A stretch of 11,594 nt of DNA from an uncultured Alphaproteobacteria bacterium (GTDB lineage Bacteria; Pseudomonadota; Alphaproteobacteria; RF32; CAG-239): contig CAMOLN010000011.1 of NCBI GenBank assembly GCA_946618745.1, positions 1 to 11,594 of the forward strand, read 5' to 3'. Positions 5,901 through 11,594 of this stretch are shown in pieces. Both the position numbers and the translations under genes were made by a program. Positions within the stretch are counted from its first letter, which is position 1. Each line of letters begins with the position of its first letter. The notes under the pieces are model-generated. The model saw only the letters and a program-made list of their open reading frames with translations, was not told the origin of the DNA and made no database searches.

Positions 5901-7981
5901 TTACCGGAGCAAGTATAAACCGTATAGTTGTATAAACTCATGCAATTACATTCAGCCCAGCGTTTTTGTCCTTTATAAACTATATAATCTCCGGTAAGAT
6001 CATGACGAACCGAACAAACTACAGCACCATTATCTTTGGTGGTTGCATAGATATATTCCGATAAATTATAATAACAGTTATATTGCATTTCTGAATTACT
6101 ATCTGTCGAAATACAAGATTGAACCGAGGCGGCACGACCATATTGATTATAACATTGCTCAGGAGAAGACACCTGATAAATTTTAAAACTATCCGAAGCA
6201 TTTATCATACTGTAACCGGAGCCGTTCGAAACCATAACCGACATACCACAGATTCCACTATTTGTTCCGCTTTGACAATATTTGGTCGGAGATGATGTTG
6301 CGGCCTCTTCACGCATGGTGGAAGAACTGTCACGTCCGTGAACACACCAATCAGTCGGGGTATCAACAATCCCGCAAATAAAAGCATATTCATTACCGCA
6401 TGTTATCTGCCATTTCATAGTTCCGTCGGATACACATCTGCTTATTTGAGCAGACGGACCATAAGTGTTGTGCAGTTCGTTAACTGTGGTACCTGAAAAA
6501 GCTACCAATGCCAAATATTGCCCTTCTGAACGGCATAAATTGTCAAGATTATTGGGATCTAAAGTCCAGGAGGTATATTTAGTTCCGCTCAAATCACTGC
6601 TGGTATCATCATAGTTACACCCTGCGCCAACCCCGATATAATGGTCTGTATCGCAATTTTCGGTAATATTATTGGCAGCACACCATTCGTTTAATGTAAC
6701 CAATCCGCTTTGGCAAACGCAATGTTTACAATAATTTACACCGCCACAAGAATAACTTTCTTCTTCAATGTCGGAACAAACACCATTATTACTTTGACAT
6801 TCGGTTTCCGAATAAACACCGTCAGTTGCATTGAAACTATGTTTTAATCCGCAACGAATAAAGGTTGATTTAGCATTATCGGTATTATAACAAATATCAA
6901 GTGAAGCTGATAAGGGAGCCGCAGCAACTGCTTCAGAATAAGAATTGTATAACGGGGAAATATAATAACCGGCTGCTTCTTCTGCCGCGGTAAAAGAACT
7001 GCAAGTTTGTAAATAATACCAACCTTGGCAAAGCGGAGTTATATCGGAACTACCGGATATACCGCATTCAATCAAACACTCACTGATATGATAGTCGGCA
7101 TTGTCCGGAGCTATGTCGGCATAAGGGCGATAAAGATAATAACGAGATGTGGCGTTGGACGGCAAATCATCAAAACCATCCATAGAATAAGAATTACGTG
7201 ATGAAGATGTTTCTCTTTGATTGCGTAAGGAATTGCAATTTTGCAATCCGTGAGAGTTGAGTTGATAATCAAGAGAATTATGATAATCTGTTTGATTATT
7301 TCCACCGGGAGTATAAACGCATAACTTGACGAAATATTCGTTGTTATAATAATTATTTCCCGGTTTAATACAATTAATATTATTTGATTCCCCAAGTAAC
7401 GTCAAGTTTGTTGATGAAGAAGAACAAGTCAAATTGCGAGATGATGAATAATAACTTTGTGATATAGGATTGAGAGTAAATTCTGAAACTGCATCAGCTA
7501 ACTTAACCGGACAAAAATAATCTACATCCGAAAAGTAATAATAATTACTCTGATTAGGAATTAAAGTTAACGAACTGTCGGCGCTCACTCCCAAACCACG
7601 AGCATAGCCACTGTAATTTATTGTGCTGTGATAATGTAATTGCGAATCACATAAGGCGATATTCGTATTGTCGGCAGCACAATTGCAATAAACCGTATCC
7701 TCCGATGAACTACTGAAATTATGATATTGACAAGATGAATAATTTTCGCAATCAGAAAAATAACAGGACGGATAAGATTCTCCTTCATAAAGCAAACCAC
7801 CGCCATTTTCCGAATCTGCCGACGGACTATCAAGAGAAGGCTCATCAGTATTAGATGCTCCTAATGTTCGCATACCGCCTTTGGCTGCAAACGGCGTATC
7901 ATTAATCGAAACCACGCCGGCATAAGTAAACAGCGGGCAACATAAAATAAAAAACAAAAACAACCAAAATTTTTTATTCAT
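2903..7981 (-). CDS. Giant Sec-exported cysteine-rich repeat protein with DUF1566/Lcl-like C-terminus
   Basis: Predicted exported protein of 1,692 aa. Residues 1-21 are a Sec signal peptide: N-K-K, hydrophobic LFLFFILCC, then likely cleavage after T-Y-A. The cysteines there do not form a lipobox. Residues 22 to about 740 are non-periodic, rich in Ser, Tyr, Asn and Cys. From about 740 to 1475 the chain is built of units of about 35 residues, each of the form C...C...Y-x-x-C-x-C. The last three groups form a higher-order repeat with signature pieces GNQIGVG, DHEIDPS, GNGQIG, NNHIHGDS, DHLVP and PQDYCELNGTRYY. Residues 1476-1600 resemble DUF1566/Lcl_C (GNWYLPAIGEL, YYWSSSE, NVRAVQFC). A 90-residue tail holds GDVVYSD and KTPVGIIYW. 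Export and regular paired cysteines suggest a disulfide-braced surface stalk or adhesin; function is inferred. I prefer ATG 7981 over a TTG at 7999 because the former has a spaced Shine-Dalgarno site and puts the signal peptide first. It converges with cheR, 52 bp away. Confidence 0.9.
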   Translation of the reverse strand: MNKKFWLFLFFILCCPLFTYAGVVSINDTPFAAKGGMRTLGASNTDEPSLDSPSADSENGGGLLYEGESYPSCYFSDCENYSSCQYHNFSSSSEDTVYCNCAADNTNIALCDSQLHYHSTINYSGYARGLGVSADSSLTLIPNQSNYYYFSDVDYFCPVKLADAVSEFTLNPISQSYYSSSRNLTCSSSSTNLTLLGESNNINCIKPGNNYYNNEYFVKLCVYTPGGNNQTDYHNSLDYQLNSHGLQNCNSLRNQRETSSSRNSYSMDGFDDLPSNATSRYYLYRPYADIAPDNADYHISECLIECGISGSSDITPLCQGWYYLQTCSSFTAAEEAAGYYISPLYNSYSEAVAAAPLSASLDICYNTDNAKSTFIRCGLKHSFNATDGVYSETECQSNNGVCSDIEEESYSCGGVNYCKHCVCQSGLVTLNEWCAANNITENCDTDHYIGVGAGCNYDDTSSDLSGTKYTSWTLDPNNLDNLCRSEGQYLALVAFSGTTVNELHNTYGPSAQISRCVSDGTMKWQITCGNEYAFICGIVDTPTDWCVHGRDSSSTMREEAATSSPTKYCQSGTNSGICGMSVMVSNGSGYSMINASDSFKIYQVSSPEQCYNQYGRAASVQSCISTDSNSEMQYNCYYNLSEYIYATTKDNGAVVCSVRHDLTGDYIVYKGQKRWAECNCMSLYNYTVYTCSGNATVTGKACTQDLSNVNSSNTLINKWKNKVPYDAVNNRIMVNSVDLYPYCKCNERFKYTCDDNDRVSPSTGSAYCQIDGRYYYESCQCDIDEIPDHWSNNYFNCSPGAHPTGIWKDDGCGGKMYQCSDTIVCTSEYTQTCNGVGQTGMSGYGCQDDKGDYVLWKRCQCDINSGWHTCLGANQSGVGDACNSGVVDYYQSCACPSGWATCDDNHEIDPSTQSCQTDDGVTVYESCRCNSNYIECTGNGQIGDTTSGMCTLNGGATVYENCICKSDYNRSCLATSNNHIHGDSSDVCTISNSSGATENYYKNCLCDNGYTFTCSNSDHLAPVDANDYCQTNSGATVYYNACQCASGYTETCEGETPADPQDYCELNGTRYYTSCSCEVPSDWTACTGNQIGVGTACVSGGTSYYQSCTCPEGWNICDEDHEIDPSAQTCQTASGVTVYESCNCNSSYERCNGNGQIGNTSLGMCTISGITFYENCVCDSSHNKTCQATLNNHIHGDSSDVCSIIGASGTENYYRNCQCDSGYEYTCSNSDHLVPTDSNNYCQTASGSTLYYTACQCAPGYTETCNSDGQIPADPQDYCELNGTRYYTACSTCDISNGWTTCNNNQIGVGAACVSGGISYYQSCECPSGWTTCTGNGQGVDTTSESCTINETTVYEHCVCNSDYNKTCQATSNNHIHGDSNDVCSITGPSGTENYYRNCLCNSGYSLTCSASDHLVPADTADYCQTASGAPMYYNTCQCASDYTETCTGQTPTDPQDYCELNGTRYYTACDPVLSCQIYDGYAYTQAIVAQLGTSETTYAAVAANQYYPGNISSSDSHFGAGNWYLPAIGELRRLPVVKSTINAALSALSRSDLTNDYYWSSSEVDSNSARVVHINGAGGSSTKFKNNTANVRAVQFCENCFTSPSLSNASSPQVGDVVYSDNGIITYDSYNNSHSDKTPVGIIYWVSSSGTTARIVAIEDIGSMSWSEDGTNITAIPDITSLNGCSMNIPE
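3560..4098 (-). repeat. Higher-order repeat copy 3 (five units, 20 Cys, one unit missing)
   Basis: The copy nearest the C-terminus keeps units a, c, d, e and f (NQIGVGAAC, GNGQGVDTT, NNHIHGDSNDVC, SDHLVPAD, PQDYCELNGTRYY) but has no DHEIDPS unit. The landmark tataatatctggttccgtt lies at 3580, 540 bp from its partner in copy 2 instead of 645. The 105-bp difference is exactly one 35-codon unit. Its last unit runs directly into the DUF1566-like domain. Confidence 0.82.
4099..4744 (-). repeat. Higher-order repeat copy 2 (six units, 24 Cys)
   Basis: Second copy, with the same six-unit order as copy 1: NQIGVGTAC, DHEIDPSAQ, GNGQIGNTS, NNHIHGDSSDVC, SDHLVPTD, PQDYCELNGTRYY. It is closer to copy 3 than copy 1 in the d and e units (GTENYYRNC, QTASG). 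The f unit has two extra residues before PADPQDYC compared with the other copies. Landmark spacing to copy 1 is 645 bp. Confidence 0.85.
4745..5395 (-). repeat. Higher-order repeat copy 1 (six units, 24 Cys)
   Basis: This is the N-terminal-most copy, about 645 bp and 215 codons. Unit order, by signature, is NQSGVGDAC, NHEIDPSTQ, GNGQIGDT, NNHIHGDSSDVC, SDHLAPVD, PQDYCELNGTRYY. The DNA is also conserved. On the + strand, the string ctgtcgccatgaatatgatt in this copy recurs exactly about 642 bp away in copy 2. The string tataatatctggttccgtta at 4765 recurs exactly at 4120. Boundaries are approximate, set where the f-type unit gives way to the next a-type unit. Confidence 0.85.
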
Positions 7982-7990
7982 TATCAGAAA

Positions 7991-7995
7991 TTCCT
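7991..7995 (-). promoter_or_regulatory. Ribosome binding site that decides the giant-gene start
   Basis: AGGAA on the minus strand lies 9 bases before the ATG at 7981. If the upstream in-frame TTG at 7999 were the start, this site would be inside the coding sequence and six residues would precede the signal peptide. The ATG is therefore preferred. Confidence 0.7.
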
Positions 7996-7999
7996 GCAA

Positions 8000-8016
8000 C
8001 TCGAAAGTTTATCGAG
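8000..8016 (-). promoter_or_regulatory. Small inverted repeat in the leader of the giant gene
   Basis: CTCGA and TCGAG arms are separated by 7 bases, just upstream of the Shine-Dalgarno sequence. The repeat could be an operator or a leader hairpin next to the ribosome binding site. It is short and could be chance. The 80 bp upstream is extremely AT-rich and offers only a weak promoter candidate (TTGCAA, 17 bases, ATTATT on the minus strand), so I do not call one. Confidence 0.3.
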
Positions 8017-8095
8017 CATAATAATATAGTTTTTGTAAAAATTTGCAATAAATATTTATATTTTGTTAATCATTTAACGAGTATTATTTTAGGTC

Positions 8096-8133
8096 AAAAA
8101 AAATTCCGACCAGGCCTGAAACGCCTAATCGGG
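8096..8133 (-). terminator. Rho-independent terminator after the 179-residue gene
   Basis: Read on the minus strand, CCGATTAGGC (8132-8123) pairs with GCCTGGTCGG (8115-8106). This is a 10-bp stem with two G-U pairs and a 7-base loop, followed by two A and eight U (8103-8096). The stem is perfect only as minus-strand RNA; on the plus strand the two wobbles become A-C mismatches. It therefore serves the 8140-8679 gene and insulates the giant gene from read-through. Confidence 0.85.
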
Positions 8134-8139
8134 ATTTTT

Positions 8140-8679
8140 TTACATATGGTAATCTTCATATGTTTCTTCAAAGAACTTCCGCCAATTGTCTTCACCGAAA
8201 TGTCGGTCTAAGATATCTTCCTCAATTCCGGTAAATACTTTAAACAAGTCAGGATCAAGCTGCATATTAATCAGCTTTTTCTTGAGGTTATCAACCCAAT
8301 TTAGATGCCTCTCGTCCCCCTCCCATTGTTTTTCGAAATCACATTCTGCAAAAGTTTGCACCTCGTAGAACTCCCTTGATGGGATGTAGGCGCGTCCCTT
8401 ACCCGGATGCTTGCCTTTGAGAGGCCTAACGCGGTCATCTTTGGTGGCTTGGGTCAGGTCACCATGAAGATAGCCGACTTTGACGCGGCCGTCACCATAG
8501 TCCATGATAACGTAGCCATGATACCACTCTCGTTCTTTGAGAGGATTGGCAGTTAGCTTAGGAAGGTCAGCTTTGACAAACCTAACGGCCTGCTCTTGAG
8601 TGACCTTGTAAACCTTGAAACCGCCAAAAAACCATACATAACGCATGGGACGACGGCAACCTTCAATAGAAATTTTCAT
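8140..8679 (-). CDS. Hypothetical protein, 179 aa
   Basis: I do not recognise a family. The protein is soluble-looking, with no signal peptide and no membrane segment. It is rich in aromatic and charged residues. Residues 13-75 look beta-rich (RYVWFFGGFKVYKV, then WYHGYVIMDYGDGRVKVGYLHGD). Residues 76-105 are basic and Gly/Pro-rich (KGKHPGKGRAYIP). Residues 110-179 are acidic and helical, ending in EETYEDYHM. The ATG at 8679 has no obvious Shine-Dalgarno sequence. Met12 is a possible alternative start, but its nearest purine-rich site is too far away. Base use is clearly less AT-rich than the chemotaxis operon. It lies 70 bp downstream of the GNAT gene on the same strand and is closed by a strong terminator. 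It could be co-transcribed with GNAT or driven by its own promoter, listed separately. It is a plausible real gene because of its length, its terminator and a clean frame. Confidence 0.72.
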   Translation of the reverse strand: MKISIEGCRRPMRYVWFFGGFKVYKVTQEQAVRFVKADLPKLTANPLKEREWYHGYVIMDYGDGRVKVGYLHGDLTQATKDDRVRPLKGKHPGKGRAYIPSREFYEVQTFAECDFEKQWEGDERHLNWVDNLKKKLINMQLDPDLFKVFTGIEEDILDRHFGEDNWRKFFEETYEDYHM

Positions 8680-8702
8680 AAGGCATAAAATAATTTGTTA
8701 AA

Positions 8703-8717
8703 CATAATTGAATTATG
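8703..8717. promoter_or_regulatory. Perfect 15-bp palindrome, possible operator
   Basis: CATAATT and AATTATG arms flank a single central base. The site lies 3 bases downstream of the candidate -10 box of the 179-residue gene, covering the expected transcription start. That position suits a repressor site. It is AT-only except for the outer pairs and the centre, and no U-tract follows it in either direction, so it is not a terminator. Confidence 0.4.
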
Positions 8718-8720
8718 CTT

Positions 8721-8748
8721 AATATATATAATTTATTTTATTTGTCCA
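8721..8748 (-). promoter_or_regulatory. Candidate promoter of the 179-residue gene
   Basis: On the minus strand, TGGACA (8748-8743) and TATATT (8726-8721) are 16 bases apart, a reasonable sigma-70 type pair in the gap after the GNAT stop. The surrounding DNA is almost all A and T, so chance matches to a -10 box are easy. Confidence 0.4.
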
Positions 8749-8749
8749 G

Positions 8750-9187
8750 TTAAATTTTCTTCACCATCTTGGCAAAGGTTACCCCGCCTTCTTCGAAAAT
8801 GTCGCCTTGTTGTTTGAAGCCAAGTTTTTCGTAAAAACCTATTACATTAAGCATGGCATGCATAATCACAACGGAATAGCCGGCTTCATGAGCACGATGA
8901 AGAGCATATTCAATCATTTTGCGACCGACCCCCTCGCCTTGATATTTGCCGTCAACCGCAACTTGCATCAGGCGAATAGTCTTATCATCCAAAGGGACCA
9001 TCATTAAACCGCCCACCAATTTATCATCAAGATTTTCAATACAGCCGATATGCAAATACCCGGCTTCTTGCGAGCGGTGAGAATCGAGAAATTTTAAGCC
9101 GAGAGGTTCCAATAAAACTTTATAACGCAGTTCGACCAATTCGTCATAGCGGTGCGAGCCGAACTCTATATCAATCATTTTTTTCAT
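8750..9187 (-). CDS. GNAT family N-acetyltransferase
   Basis: Small cytoplasmic acetyl-CoA-dependent N-acetyltransferase, 145 aa, single domain of the usual GNAT size. Residues 15-30 (ELVELRYKVLLEPLG) form the first helix, with the 'LR-x-x-V' start seen in ElaA-like members. Strand 4 and motif A are LMQVAVDGKYQGEGVGRKMIEYA (73 onward). Its Q-G-E-G-V-G (83-88) is the Q/R-x-x-G-x-G/A pyrophosphate-binding loop. Motif B contains NVIGFYEKLGF (114-124), with Tyr119 as the likely general acid. The substrate cannot be told from the sequence. The start at 9187 is fixed by AGGAGG at 9199-9194, six bases before the ATG. The gene is divergent from lepA and lies upstream of the 179-residue gene on the same strand. 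Confidence 0.9.
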   Translation of the reverse strand: MKKMIDIEFGSHRYDELVELRYKVLLEPLGLKFLDSHRSQEAGYLHIGCIENLDDKLVGGLMMVPLDDKTIRLMQVAVDGKYQGEGVGRKMIEYALHRAHEAGYSVVIMHAMLNVIGFYEKLGFKQQGDIFEEGGVTFAKMVKKI

Positions 9188-9227
9188 CTGTTACCTCCTC
9201 TGCTTAATAATTATGGTATGATTTTTT

Positions 9228-9256
9228 ATTATGCGCCTTTTTAAACGGTTAGTCAA
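9228..9256 (-). promoter_or_regulatory. Promoter of the GNAT gene
   Basis: On the minus strand, TTGACT (9256-9251) and CATAAT (9233-9228) are separated by 17 bases. This is close to the sigma-70 consensus and predicts a leader of about 35 bases ending in the AGGAGG site. Confidence 0.6.
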
Positions 9257-9267
9257 ACTAAAAATGC

Positions 9268-9295
9268 TTGCGAAAATTTTATTTTGGTTTATGTT
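9268..9295 (+). promoter_or_regulatory. Candidate promoter of lepA
   Basis: TTGCGA (9268-9273) and TATGTT (9290-9295) are separated by 16 bases and lie about 33 bases before the start codon. Both boxes are imperfect. The divergent GNAT promoter ends 12 bases to the left, so the two transcription units share a compact control region. Confidence 0.4.
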
Positions 9296-9327
9296 GGAGT
9301 AACTGTTTGATTTGGAGTTAGGAAAAA

Positions 9328-11136
9328 TTGAGTAATCATGATATAAATTTAATTCGCAATTTTGCGATTATTGCCCATATTGATCATGGAAAATCAACCA
9401 TAGCCGATCGCTTGATTGAACGCTGCGGCGGGTTGGATAAACGCGAGATGACCGAGCAAGTTTTGGATAATATGGATATTGAGCGCGAGAGAGGTATTAC
9501 CATCAAAGCACAAACCGTGCGGCTTAATTATAATGCCAAAGATGGTAAAACATATCAGCTCAATTTGATTGATACTCCGGGACATGTGGATTTTTCTTAT
9601 GAAGTATCGCGTTCGTTGTCATCATGTGAAGGCTCAATTTTGGTAGTTGATGCAACGCAAGGCGTTGAAGCACAAACTTTAGCCAATGTTTATTTGGCAA
9701 TTGACAACAATCACGAGATTATACCGGCCTTAAACAAAGTGGACCTGCCGTCTGCTGATGTTGAAAAAGTTAAACAACAGATTGAAGATGTTATCGGACT
9801 TGATACTTCCGAGGCAGTTGAAACTTCCGGCAAAACCGGATTGGGTATTGATAATTTGTTGGAAGAAATCGTAACTAGACTCCCTGCCCCAAAAGGAGAT
9901 GAAAACAGCCCTCTGAAAGCATTGTTGATTGACAGTTGGTATGACAGTTATCTCGGTGTAGTTATTTTAGTACGTATTTATGATGGGGTGTTACGCAAAA
10001 AAACACCTATTCGCATGATGTCCAACGGGGCGGCTTATTTAGTGGACAGAGTGGGAGTATTCTCACCTAAGATGACCGATGTGGAGGCACTTTACCCCGG
10101 CGAAGTAGGTTTTATTACCGCCAGTATCAAAAGTGTGGGCGATTGCAGTGTCGGTGATACCATCACTAATGATAAATCGCCTTGTAATGAACCGTTAAAA
10201 GGCTTTAAGCCTTCGGTGCCGGTGGTTTTCTGCTCGATTTTTCCGGTAGATTCCAGTCAATACGGCGCCCTAAAAGATGCTTTGGCCAAACTTAAACTCA
10301 ATGATGCCAGTGTTGATTATCAAAACGAAAATTCGGCGGCTTTGGGATTGGGATTCCGCTGCGGATTTTTAGGATTGCTCCATATGGAGATTATCCAAGA
10401 GCGTTTGGGGAGAGAATTTGACCTTGATTTGATTACCACAGCACCGTCGGTGGCTTATAAAATTCACATGACCAACGGCGAGGTTATTACTCTGCATAAT
10501 CCGGCGGATATGCCTGATCCGACTAAAATTGCTTCGATTGAAGAGCCGATGGTTAAAGCCACGATTATGACACCGGACGAATATTTGGGTTCGGTAATCA
10601 AACTTTGCACCGAGCGCAGAGGGGAGCAAGTTGAACTGACTTATGTCGGATCGCGGGCAATGGTGGTTTATAAAATTCCGCTTAATGAAATCGTGTTTGA
10701 TTTTTATGACCGCTTAAAATCAATAACTTCCGGTTATGCAAGTTTTGATTATGAATTGACCAGCTATCAAACTTCCGATTTGGTAAAAGTGCAGATTTTA
10801 ATTAATGAGGAGCCGGTTGATGCTTTGGCTTTTCTCTGCCATAAGAGTGAGGCAGAAGCACGCGGACGGCAAATCTGCGAAAGATTGAAAGACCTTATCC
10901 CGAGGCATTTGTTCAAAATTCCCTTGCAAGCCTGTATCGGCGGAAGGGTGGTGGCACGCGAAACCATATCGGCCTTGCGTAAAGATGTTACCGCAAAATG
11001 CTATGGCGGCGACGTTACCCGTAAACGTAAACTCTTGGATAAACAAAAGAAAGGTAAACAACGGATGCGTCAATTCGGCAAAGTAGAAGTCCCGCAATCG
11101 GCATTTATTGAAGCCTTAAGAATCGGAGATGAGTAA
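9328..11136 (+). CDS. lepA: Elongation factor 4 (LepA), translational GTPase
   Basis: Ribosome-binding GTPase EF4/LepA, 602 aa, the normal length. It acts on translating or initiating ribosomes and is usually membrane- or ribosome-associated. GTPase boxes: G1 AHIDHGKST (16-24), G2 around GITIK (56-60), G3 DTPGH (82-86), G4 NKVD (136-139). G5 is S-G-K (167-169) in place of the common S-A-K. EF-G-like domains II, III and V follow. The LepA-specific C-terminal domain ends in [20 protein letters not shown] and a basic tail, the family hallmark. The start is TTG at 9328: no in-frame ATG precedes the G1 box, GGAG at 9314-9317 and AGGA at 9320-9323 lie upstream, and the resulting N-terminus matches the family. 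It is monocistronic here, divergent from GNAT, with its own terminator. Confidence 0.98.
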   Translation: MSNHDINLIRNFAIIAHIDHGKSTIADRLIERCGGLDKREMTEQVLDNMDIERERGITIKAQTVRLNYNAKDGKTYQLNLIDTPGHVDFSYEVSRSLSSCEGSILVVDATQGVEAQTLANVYLAIDNNHEIIPALNKVDLPSADVEKVKQQIEDVIGLDTSEAVETSGKTGLGIDNLLEEIVTRLPAPKGDENSPLKALLIDSWYDSYLGVVILVRIYDGVLRKKTPIRMMSNGAAYLVDRVGVFSPKMTDVEALYPGEVGFITASIKSVGDCSVGDTITNDKSPCNEPLKGFKPSVPVVFCSIFPVDSSQYGALKDALAKLKLNDASVDYQNENSAALGLGFRCGFLGLLHMEIIQERLGREFDLDLITTAPSVAYKIHMTNGEVITLHNPADMPDPTKIASIEEPMVKATIMTPDEYLGSVIKLCTERRGEQVELTYVGSRAMVVYKIPLNEIVFDFYDRLKSITSGYASFDYELTSYQTSDLVKVQILINEEPVDALAFLCHKSEAEARGRQICERLKDLIPRHLFKIPLQACIGGRVVARETISALRKDVTAKCYGGDVTRKRKLLDKQKKGKQRMRQFGKVEVPQSAFIEALRIGDE

Positions 11137-11166
11137 AAAAACGCCGATTTAATTATCGGCGTTTTT
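11137..11166 (+). terminator. Rho-independent terminator of lepA
   Basis: ACGCCGAT (11141-11148) pairs with ATCGGCGT (11155-11162) around a 6-base loop. The flanking A and T runs extend the stem to 12 bp and give a final U-tract. It begins directly after the lepA stop codon. The A-run on the left also allows function on the opposite strand. Confidence 0.93.
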
Positions 11167-11178
11167 AATATTTAAATC

Positions 11179-11195
11179 GATAATTGGTGATTATC
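11179..11195. promoter_or_regulatory. Short inverted repeat upstream of the last promoter
   Basis: GATAAT and ATTATC arms are separated by 5 bases and sit 12 bases before the candidate -35 box of the following gene. The position would suit an activator or repressor site, but the arms are short and AT-rich. Confidence 0.25.
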
Positions 11196-11207
11196 AAGTG
11201 TTTGTGA

Positions 11208-11237
11208 TTGACAGAAAAATCAGACTGTGTTTGTATA
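11208..11237 (+). promoter_or_regulatory. Candidate promoter of the gene at the right edge
   Basis: A consensus TTGACA -35 box (11208-11213) is followed after 18 bases by TGTATA (11232-11237). A better -10 match, TATAAC at 11234-11239, would leave a 20-base spacer. The rest of the gap between the lepA terminator and the next ATG is AT-rich and otherwise empty. Confidence 0.4.
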
Positions 11238-11277
11238 ACATCGCTTTTAAATTATTAATTCACTAAAATTTATTATT

Positions 11278-11594
11278 ATGACAGTTCAAGTTTCTCAAAG
11301 CATTTCGCAGCTGGAACGGCGGATTTACAATTTTTTTGCAGAAGAAGTTGGATCCCAAAAAATGTTGGGATGGGTTCTTCTTTTGCATTATAATGTTCCG
11401 AAACCCAACGTGGTTATTAAAAGTCGATTTGACAACAACATGGTTTATAAGCGCTACGAAAACAACGAAGGAACAGTTTTGGCTTCATCCGGGCAGTTGG
11501 CCATAGATGTTGCCGAAATCAAAAATGCAAAGGATGACTGCATGTTTGTGTGCAATGCAGTCAAATGTCCTTCCAAGGTTTCCAGCTTATTGGA
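11278..11594 (+). CDS. Hypothetical protein, N-terminal part (cut by window end)
   Basis: An open frame of 105 complete codons runs from ATG 11278 off the right edge; the upstream in-frame stop is TAA at 11248-11250. I do not recognise a family. The N-terminus (MTVQVSQSISQLERRIYNFF) is likely helical and is not a signal peptide. It is followed by KMLGWVLLLHYN, too short and mixed for a clear membrane helix, then a Lys/Asn-rich stretch and a Cys-containing segment (DDCMFVCNAVKCPSK) with three cysteines in twelve residues. No Shine-Dalgarno sequence precedes the ATG; the leader is almost only A and T. The long open frame behind a terminator and a candidate promoter supports a real gene. Confidence 0.65.
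   Translation, partial: MTVQVSQSISQLERRIYNFFAEEVGSQKMLGWVLLLHYNVPKPNVVIKSRFDNNMVYKRYENNEGTVLASSGQLAIDVAEIKNAKDDCMFVCNAVKCPSKVSSLL

Noticed and set aside
7982..7999. TTG at 7999 as the start of the giant gene
   Set aside because: It would place the ribosome binding site inside the coding region and six residues before a normal signal peptide; the ATG at 7981 is well spaced.
8703..8717. Palindrome as the terminator of the GNAT gene
   Set aside because: The stem would be nearly all A-U with a one-base loop and is not followed by a U-tract; an operator is the better reading.
9394..11097. Minus-strand open frames under lepA
   Set aside because: They lie wholly opposite a confident conserved gene and encode nothing recognisable.

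Overview
The window looks like a chromosomal segment of an AT-rich alphaproteobacterium, probably an uncultured, host- or gut-associated lineage. The main evidence is a ChpT-type histidine phosphotransferase, a family I know only from Alphaproteobacteria. The AT-biased codons and the large cysteine-rich secreted protein with a DUF1566/Lcl-type C-terminus fit that picture. The assignment is inference; no rRNA or tRNA is present to confirm it. There are eight protein genes, two of them cut by the window edges. I see no CRISPR array, transposase or phage structural gene.

Region 1 (2-2850, + strand) is a tight four-gene operon: a protein with an acidic linker and a 'G-hydrophobic-L-x-M' domain, a ChpT-like phosphotransferase, a single-domain CheY-like response regulator, and a CheR-type methyltransferase. 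Gaps are 11 bp, 1 bp and a 1-bp overlap. It joins a phosphotransfer module to a chemoreceptor methyltransferase. No CheA, CheB, CheW or receptor lies in the window. The regulator carries Cys where Thr/Ser is conserved and Arg where the invariant Lys is expected.

Region 2 (2903-7981, - strand, convergent with region 1) is one giant gene for a Sec-exported protein of about 1,690 residues. It has a Cys-rich N-terminal half, an array of four-cysteine units of about 35 residues organised in a higher-order repeat, and a DUF1566/Lcl-like domain with a short tail at the C-terminus. The higher-order repeat has three copies: two with six units and one with five. It is probably a disulfide-stabilised surface or secreted stalk, perhaps an adhesin.

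Region 3 (8096-9256, - strand) holds an unrecognised 179-residue protein and a GNAT acetyltransferase. They end in a shared rho-independent terminator, and each has a plausible promoter of its own. A perfect 15-bp palindrome lies at the predicted start of transcription of the 179-residue gene.

Region 4 (9268-11166, + strand, divergent from the GNAT gene) is lepA (elongation factor 4), starting at TTG and ending in a strong terminator. Region 5 (11208-11594, + strand) is a candidate promoter and the first 105 codons of an unrecognised gene cut by the window end.

The most interesting items are the giant higher-order-repeat exported protein and the ChpT-CheY-CheR operon with its atypical receiver.
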